From: Pseudonocardia nematodicida
Lineage (GTDB): Bacteria; Actinomycetota; Actinomycetes; Mycobacteriales; Pseudonocardiaceae
DNA: 64,000 nucleotides
Reading direction: 5' to 3'
Assembly: GCF_040105385.1 (NCBI RefSeq)
Contig: NZ_JBEDNQ010000005.1
Span: 248,001 to 312,000 of the forward strand
Shown here: positions 58,923 to 64,000 of the stretch, one piece after another
Position numbering within the stretch: the stretch's first letter is position 1
Layout: every line of letters starts with the position of its first letter
Notes under the pieces: model-generated
Seen by the model: only the letters and a program-made list of their open reading frames with translations
Told to the model about the DNA's origin: nothing
Database searches by the model: none
Made by a program: the position numbers and the translations under genes

Positions 58923-60218
58923 TCAGCCCGCGTCCGGGGCCTGGTAGCGCGGGAACGCCAGCTCGCCGTTGTAGCGGGCGGCGTCGCCGAGCAGCTCCTC
59001 GATGCGCAGCAGCTGGTTGTACTTCGCCACGCGCTCCGACCGGGCCGGGGCGCCGGTCTTGATCTGGCCACACCCGGTCGCCACGGCCAGGTCGGCGATC
59101 GTGACGTCCTCGGTCTCCCCGGAACGGTGGCTCATCATGCAGCGGTAGCCCGCGTTGTGCGCCATCGTCACCGCATCGAGGGTCTCGGACAGCGTGCCGA
59201 TCTGGTTGACCTTCACCAGCAGCGCGTTCGCGGCGCCGCGGGCGATGCCGTCCTCGAGGCGCTCCGGGTTGGTGACGAACAGGTCGTCGCCGACCAGCTG
59301 CACCTTGTCGCCGATCGCCTCGGTCAGCGAGACCCAGCCGTCCCAGTCGTTCTCGTCCAGCGGGTCCTCGATGGACACCAGCGGATAGGCGCCGACCAGC
59401 TCCTCCCAGACCCCGGCCATCTCGGCCGCGGACAGCTTCTTGCCCTCGAAGGAGTAGCTGCCGCCGTCGTGGAACTCGGTCGCGGCGACGTCGAGGGCCA
59501 GCACGACGTCGGTGCCGAGGGTGAACCCGGCCCGCCCGACGGCCCCGGCGATCAGGTCCAGCGCGCCGCGGGTGCCGCCCTCGACGTCCGGCGCGAAGCC
59601 GCCCTCGTCGCCGAGCCCGGTCGAGAGCCCCTTGGCCTTCAGCTCGGCCTTCAGCGCGTGGTAGACCTCCGCGCCCCAGCGCAGCGCCTCGCGGAACGAC
59701 TCCGCCCCGATCGGCGCGACCATGAACTCCTGCACGTCGACGGAGGTGTCGGCGTGCGCACCACCGTTGAGGATGTTCATCATCGGGACCGGGAGCACGT
59801 GCGCGTTCGAGCCGCCCACGTAGCGGAACAGCTCCAGGCCGCTCGACTCGGCGCCGGCCTTCGCGACCGCCAGCGAGACGCCCAGCAGCGCGTTCGCGCC
59901 GAACCGGGACTTGTCCGGGGTGCCGTCGAGGTCGACGAGCCGCTGGTCCACCAGCCGCTGGTCCACCGCCTCGACGCCGACCAGCTCCGGCCCGATCTCG
60001 TCGAGGACCGCCGCGACCGCCTTCTCCACACCCTTGCCGCCGTAGCGCTTCGGGTCGCCGTCGCGCAGCTCGACGGCCTCGTGCTCACCGGTCGAGGCGC
60101 CCGACGGGACGGCGGCACGGGCCAGCGTGCCGTCGTCCAGTGCGACCTCGACCTCCACCGTGGGATTGCCCCGGGAATCGAGGATCTCGCGTGCCCCGAC
60201 CTGCTCGATGACCGCCAC
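58923..60218 (-). CDS. eno: enolase
   Basis: Converts 2-phosphoglycerate to phosphoenolpyruvate in glycolysis. Length is 431 residues. Typical segments are IEQVGAREILDSRGNPTVEV, PSGASTGEHEAVELRDGD, MNILNGGAHADTSVDVQEF, STGLGDEGGFAPDV, VSIEDPLDENDWDGW, GDDLFVTNPERL, LLVKVNQIGTLSETLDAV, SHRSGETED and GQIKTGAPARSERVAKYNQL. The catalytic Glu and Lys are intact. The GTG at 60218 is chosen: GAAGGAG lies just the right distance upstream and the N-terminus then matches mycobacterial Eno. An earlier GTG at 60224 is possible. Confidence 0.97.
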   Translation of the reverse strand: MAVIEQVGAREILDSRGNPTVEVEVALDDGTLARAAVPSGASTGEHEAVELRDGDPKRYGGKGVEKAVAAVLDEIGPELVGVEAVDQRLVDQRLVDLDGTPDKSRFGANALLGVSLAVAKAGAESSGLELFRYVGGSNAHVLPVPMMNILNGGAHADTSVDVQEFMVAPIGAESFREALRWGAEVYHALKAELKAKGLSTGLGDEGGFAPDVEGGTRGALDLIAGAVGRAGFTLGTDVVLALDVAATEFHDGGSYSFEGKKLSAAEMAGVWEELVGAYPLVSIEDPLDENDWDGWVSLTEAIGDKVQLVGDDLFVTNPERLEDGIARGAANALLVKVNQIGTLSETLDAVTMAHNAGYRCMMSHRSGETEDVTIADLAVATGCGQIKTGAPARSERVAKYNQLLRIEELLGDAARYNGELAFPRYQAPDAG

Positions 60219-60326
60219 CGTCACTCCTTCACGCATTGCGGGTCGTGTCCGGTGCGTCAGCGTAGTCGCCGGAGCGGTTGTCAACCCCTCGCGCTCCCGG
60301 TGGATCACACCTAACGTGGGGCGACC

Positions 60327-60728
60327 ATGAGCAGTCCACGTGCGAACCACCCGGACCCGGTCGCGGCGTTCCGTCGTGCGGAGAAGCTGCTCGGTGCCCG
60401 TCGCCCGCTGGAGGCGCTCAGCGCGCTCGGCCCGGTGCTCTCCGGCACCACCGACACCTCGGCCGGTGACGCCTCGGTGCACCTGCTCGCCGGGCGTGCC
60501 TACCTGGACTCGGCCCAGCTGCGCAACGCCGAGGCGGCGTTCGAGCGGGTGATCGGGATCGATCCGGCCGACCACTACGCCCGGTTCGCCCTGGGCAAGA
60601 CGCTGCAGCGCCAGGGCCGCCTGCACGAGGCCGAGACCCAGCTCAAGATGGCCTCGGCGATGGACCCGCGGCCCGAGTACCAGGAGGCGCTCGGCGAGGT
60701 CCGGGCCCGCATCGCCTTCGGCTCGTGA
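60327..60728 (+). CDS. tetratricopeptide-repeat protein
   Basis: This 133-residue helical protein has TPR-type repeats: AEKLLGARRPLEALSALGPV, LLAGRAYLDSAQLRNAEAAF, ERVIGIDPADHYARFALGKT and GRLHEAETQLKMASAMDPR. It has no signal peptide and is probably a cytoplasmic adaptor. It is divergent from enolase with a shared 108-base region. Partner unknown. Confidence 0.87.
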   Translation: MSSPRANHPDPVAAFRRAEKLLGARRPLEALSALGPVLSGTTDTSAGDASVHLLAGRAYLDSAQLRNAEAAFERVIGIDPADHYARFALGKTLQRQGRLHEAETQLKMASAMDPRPEYQEALGEVRARIAFGS

Positions 60729-60764
60729 GCCGGAGGCTCCCCCGGTCGGCAGCGGGGTCCGGCC

Positions 60765-61952
60765 TCAGCCGCGCCGCAGCAGCACCGACCGGCGGCGACG
60801 CCCGTTCAGCCAGGCGCCGATCCAGGTGGAGCGGACCAGCACGTCGTAGCTCACCAGCAGCAGCACCGCGGTCACCGTCCAGGTCAGCGCCAGCTTCGCC
60901 AGGATCGGCCAGGACTGGTCGGCGATCAGGAGCTCGATGCCGACGAGCACCGGCAGGTGCAGCAGGTACCCCCAGTAGGCCGAGTCGGCGAGGTAGCGCA
61001 TGACCTCGCTGCGCCGGTCCAGGACGGTGCCGAACAGCCCGATCAACCCGTAGGTCCAGGTCATCCCGGCCAGCGCGACGACGGCGGCCGCGACCGGCAG
61101 CGGGACCTCACCGTGCGAGACGAACCAGCCCAGCACCGTGGCGGGCACCGCGATCCCCAGCTGCACCGGCCAGGTGCGCCCGATCCGCTCGATGGAGTCC
61201 GGCCGGGCGTGCAGCGCCCAGCCGACCATGAACGCGCCGAGGTAGCCGACCAGCGGGGCGAGCTCCGGAACGATCGTGAACGGCTCCACGATGCCGCCGG
61301 CCACGGTGCCCTGGATCAGCAGCGCCAGCAGGTAGGGCACCGCCGCGAGCAGCATCCCGGCCCGGGACGACAGCACGGTCCCGGCGGCGCGGGTGAACCG
61401 CGCGACCCGCTCGGCACCGAGCAGCCGGATCGCGACCGCCCGCAGCACGACGACGGCGAGCACGCACTCGATCAGGACCAGCAGGAACCACAGCTGCCCC
61501 GGGGTGAAGAGCTGCAGGATCTCGGGCGTGCCCTCGGCCGGCGGCACCATCTCCGGGATCGGCTGCCCGAACGCGAACACCCCGACGACGCTCAGCACCC
61601 ACAACGACATCACCGACACCGGCCAGAACGCGACCAGCGGCAGCCCGATCCGCGTCAGCCGGTCCCGCACGAACTCGCGCGGGCCGCGCCGGGTCAGCAG
61701 CATCCGTCCGAAGTAGCCGGCGAGCAGCATGAACAGCACCATGCGGAACAGGTGGATGACGTAGACCGGGACGACCGCGGCCGGGTCGGTCACCGAGTCG
61801 GTGACCATCCACGGCATGTCCGGGACGAACGGCAGCAGCGAGTGCAGCACGATCCCCAGCCCGAGCGCGATCGCGCGCAGGGCGTCGAGCCCGTGCCGGC
61901 GGGTGTCGGTCGACGCGGCCGGCGGCGCGGCGGCGGGAACGGTCGAGGTCAT
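60765..61952 (-). CDS. membrane acyltransferase (acyltransferase 3 family)
   Basis: This 395-residue protein has about ten membrane helices and the acyltransferase 3 features: RRHGLDALRAIALGLGIVLHS (conserved His at the end), RDRLTRIGLPLVAFWPVS, LWFLLVLIECVLAVVV and WGYLLHLPVLVGIELL. Such proteins transfer acetyl or other acyl groups to sugars or lipids at the membrane. The substrate is unknown. The ATG at 61952 reads TSTVPAAAPP. It is divergent from the two-component system at 62075. Confidence 0.88.
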   Translation of the reverse strand: MTSTVPAAAPPAASTDTRRHGLDALRAIALGLGIVLHSLLPFVPDMPWMVTDSVTDPAAVVPVYVIHLFRMVLFMLLAGYFGRMLLTRRGPREFVRDRLTRIGLPLVAFWPVSVMSLWVLSVVGVFAFGQPIPEMVPPAEGTPEILQLFTPGQLWFLLVLIECVLAVVVLRAVAIRLLGAERVARFTRAAGTVLSSRAGMLLAAVPYLLALLIQGTVAGGIVEPFTIVPELAPLVGYLGAFMVGWALHARPDSIERIGRTWPVQLGIAVPATVLGWFVSHGEVPLPVAAAVVALAGMTWTYGLIGLFGTVLDRRSEVMRYLADSAYWGYLLHLPVLVGIELLIADQSWPILAKLALTWTVTAVLLLVSYDVLVRSTWIGAWLNGRRRRSVLLRRG

Positions 61953-62074
61953 GGCATCGACGTTAGGAAGATCAGGGGCACCGCCGCCTCGACCGACCGG
62001 CACGGGCCGGGTCAACCAGGTGGTGGATGCGCCCCCTCTGGCCCTGATCGGCTCCGCGTCCGAGAATGGGCCGC

Positions 62075-63415
62075 ATGGTCGATTCCCCGGTCGGTGCACC
62101 GTCCGCCGCATCCGGCACCGCGCGGCCCGGCCTGCACTTCCGGATCGACTCCTGGGTGCCGCTCGCCCTGGCCGCGGTGTCCTGGCTCATCGGGTGGGCG
62201 GCGGTGGGCTCCCTGCTCGAGGCCGGTCCCGTGTTGTGGGCGCTGCTGCCCGGCGCCGGCATGCTCGTCCTGCGCGGGGTGCTGCACCGCGTCGCCCGGC
62301 ACGAACCCGCGGGCTCCCCGGCGCGGATCGCGGTGCTGGTGGTCCATCAGCTGCTGCTGGTCGTCGCGGTCGCGCTCAACCCCTTCTTCTGCATCTACGC
62401 CTTCATCGGCTACGTCGACACCGACAAGCACCTCCGGGGCCGGCAGTGCGTCCCCGGCCTGCTGGTCACCGCGCTGACCTGCGCGTTCGGTCAGTCCGGC
62501 GGTGTTCCCGGACTGTTCGGCTCACCGCTGCTCTACCCGGCGCTCGCGCTCGTCAACGCCGGGATCGCCTTCGTGATGTTCCAGGCCGACCGCCAGCGGG
62601 AGCAGGAGCTGGTGGCCCGCGAGCAGGCGGCCGAGGAGCTCGCGCGGGTCACCGGCGAGAACGCCGCGCTGCAGGACCAGCTCGTCGCGCAGGCCCGGGC
62701 GACCGGGGTGGCCGAGGAGCGCGCGCGGCTGTCCCGGGAGATCCACGACACCGTCGCCCAGGGCCTGGTCGCGGTCATCCGGCAGCTGGAGGCCGTGCCG
62801 GGCCGGCTGGACCCGCCGGCCCAGCAACGGGTCGACGCCGCCGAGGAGGCCGCGCGGGACTGCCTGCTGGAGGCCCGTCGCGCCGTCGCGGCGCTGTCCC
62901 CGCACCAGCTCGACGACCGCGCGCTGGAACCGGCCCTGGCCGACCTGGTCCGCCGGTGGGCCCGCGAGCACCGCATCGTCACCGAGCTCGACAGCGACGA
63001 GGCACCCGCGGTCGTCGCGCACCAGTCGGAGCTGCTGCGGGTGGCCCAGGAGTCGCTGACCAACATCGCCGCGCACGCCGGCGCGACGACCGTGCGGATG
63101 CGGCTCGCGGCGGGCGAGCGCGGCACCGTGCTCGAGGTGCACGACGACGGCACCGGGTTCGACCCGGCGACGGTCGCCCGCGGGCGCGGCCTGGACGGCA
63201 TGGCCGAGCGGGTGCGCGCGACCGGCGGCGAGCTGGAGCTGCACTCGGGCGCCGGCGGCACCGTCGTGCGGGCCACGGTCCCTGCGGCGGTCGCCTCACC
63301 TCCGACGGACCCGCCGCCTCCGGGAGACCTGCCTCCCACGACCACCCCGTCGCCCACGACCGCACCGTCGCCCACGGCGGACCGGGCGACCGTGACGGAC
63401 GTGGTCGCCCGATGA
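62075..63415 (+). CDS. NarL-type sensor histidine kinase
   Basis: This 446-residue sensor kinase has about five N-terminal membrane helices, and a linker coiled coil (QREQELVAREQAAEELARVT). The HisKA_3 box ARLSREIHDTVAQGL (phospho-His) follows, with the ATPase N box RVAQESLTNIAAHAG and G box HDDGTGFDPATVARGRGLDGM. A disordered Pro/Thr tail follows. It phosphorylates the response regulator next door, with which it overlaps by four bases (ATGA). An ATG nine bases upstream (62066) is an alternative start. Signal unknown. Confidence 0.92.
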   Translation: MVDSPVGAPSAASGTARPGLHFRIDSWVPLALAAVSWLIGWAAVGSLLEAGPVLWALLPGAGMLVLRGVLHRVARHEPAGSPARIAVLVVHQLLLVVAVALNPFFCIYAFIGYVDTDKHLRGRQCVPGLLVTALTCAFGQSGGVPGLFGSPLLYPALALVNAGIAFVMFQADRQREQELVAREQAAEELARVTGENAALQDQLVAQARATGVAEERARLSREIHDTVAQGLVAVIRQLEAVPGRLDPPAQQRVDAAEEAARDCLLEARRAVAALSPHQLDDRALEPALADLVRRWAREHRIVTELDSDEAPAVVAHQSELLRVAQESLTNIAAHAGATTVRMRLAAGERGTVLEVHDDGTGFDPATVARGRGLDGMAERVRATGGELELHSGAGGTVVRATVPAAVASPPTDPPPPGDLPPTTTPSPTTAPSPTADRATVTDVVAR

Positions 63416-64000
63416 CCCCGGTGCGCGTGGTCGTGGTCGACGATCATCCGGTCGTCCGCGACGGGCTCACCGGGATGTTCGCCGCCGAGCCGGACATCGA
63501 GGTCGTCGGCGAGGCCGGTGGGGGCGACGAGGCCGTGGCGGTGGTCGCCCGCACCGCCCCCGACCTGGTTCTGATGGACCTGCGGATGCCGGACGGCTCG
63601 GGCGTCGACGCGATCCGGGCCATCCGCAAGGAGCAGAAGAGCGGTCCGCGGATCCTGGTGCTGACGACCTACGACACCGACCGCGACATCCGCGGCGCGA
63701 TGGAGGCGGGTGCCGACGGCTACCTGCTCAAGGACGCGCGGCGCGCCGATCTGGTCCGGGCGATCCACGACGTGGCCGCCGGGCGCCCCGTGCTCACCCC
63801 GCTCGCGCTGGCCGCGCTGACCGGCCGGACCGAGCGCAAGAGCCTGACCGCCCGGGAGATCGACGTGTTGCGGCTGGTCGCCGACGGTCGCACCAACCGG
63901 GCGATCGCCGGGGACCTGGGGATCTCCGAGGCCACCGTGAAGACGCACCTGCTGCACGTCTACGACAAGCTCGAGGTCGTCGACCGCGCCTCCGCGGTCC
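63412..64000 (+). CDS. NarL/LuxR-type response regulator (3' end outside window)
   Basis: N-terminal receiver domain (VRVVVVDDHPVVRDGLTGMF, acceptor Asp in LVLMDLRMPDGSG, Lys in GYLLKDARR). A LuxR helix-turn-helix follows (SLTAREIDVLRLVADGRTNR then AIAGDLGISEATVKTHLLHV). It is intact for the residues seen and should be missing only a few C-terminal residues. Coupled to the histidine kinase by ATGA. Targets unknown; the divergent acyltransferase gene is a candidate. Confidence 0.93.
   Translation, partial: MTPVRVVVVDDHPVVRDGLTGMFAAEPDIEVVGEAGGGDEAVAVVARTAPDLVLMDLRMPDGSGVDAIRAIRKEQKSGPRILVLTTYDTDRDIRGAMEAGADGYLLKDARRADLVRAIHDVAAGRPVLTPLALAALTGRTERKSLTAREIDVLRLVADGRTNRAIAGDLGISEATVKTHLLHVYDKLEVVDRASAV

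Noticed and set aside
59941..59975. Tandem repeat in the enolase gene (VDQRLVDQRLVD)
   Set aside because: The alignment with mycobacterial enolase has equal length there, so it is ordinary conserved coding sequence and not an insertion.

Overview
The window comes from the chromosome of a high-GC actinobacterium, most likely a member of the Pseudonocardiaceae (a Pseudonocardia-like genome). The evidence is GC-rich codon use with many GTG starts, a mycothiol S-conjugate amidase, a proteasome beta subunit, a LigB-type ATP-dependent DNA ligase, a short-chain Z-prenyl synthase beside a haemolysin III protein, DUF397 and DUF501 proteins, and chaplin-like secreted proteins. No oriC, rRNA or CRISPR array is present. 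One tRNA gene is present.

Core left part (1-25.5 kb). The order fumC, phoH2, uppS-like, trhA, mca, greA, metB, cbs, thiolase matches, from memory, the M. tuberculosis Rv1098c to Rv1074c block. Inserted into it are an alpha/beta hydrolase, a degenerate EAL protein with CBS domains, ligB, a GntR regulator, guaB1, a DUF885 protein and a duplicated pair of small chaplin-like secreted proteins with matching promoters. The 1 kb between that pair is full of repeats.

Middle accessory part (25.5-48.6 kb). First come small membrane proteins, a DUF397 protein, a nitronate monooxygenase, an orphan proteasome beta subunit and a TetR gene with palindromic operators. A tightly overlapped operon follows at 30.15-37.39 kb: Ldh2-type dehydrogenase, TRAP transporter dctPQM, L-fuconate dehydratase-like enzyme, FAH-family enzyme and GntR/FCD regulator. 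It looks like uptake and breakdown of a sugar acid. Next is a run of small stress or detoxification genes (VOC, hydrolase, HIT, ankyrin, NTF2, two RibD-like reductases, RelE-type toxin-antitoxin, RidA, DUF1905, MTHFR-like). The segment 45.2-48.6 kb is a decayed mobile island: a MerR-type promoter, DUF433 with a frameshifted DUF5615 partner, an unknown gene overlapping an XRE-ImmA/IrrE gene, and an integrase remnant against the 3' end of a tRNA gene.

Core right part (48.7-64 kb). A methyltransferase, a DDN-like protein, a type 5 uracil-DNA glycosylase, Ppx, an AidB-like acyl-CoA dehydrogenase, DUF501, an FtsB-like protein and enolase recall Rv1026 to Rv1023. Between AidB and DUF501 sits a divergent cluster of two Gfo/Idh/MocA oxidoreductases and two TIM-barrel isomerases around a large inverted repeat; it resembles oxidised-sugar or inositol-type metabolism. 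The window ends with a TPR protein, a membrane acyltransferase and a NarL-type two-component system whose regulator runs off the edge.

The best leads for something new are the sugar-acid TRAP operon, the MocA/TIM-barrel cluster, the orphan PrcB, the class I tRNA with a UAA anticodon beside the integrase remnant, the XRE-ImmA pair, and the paired consensus DnaA boxes at 37.4 kb.
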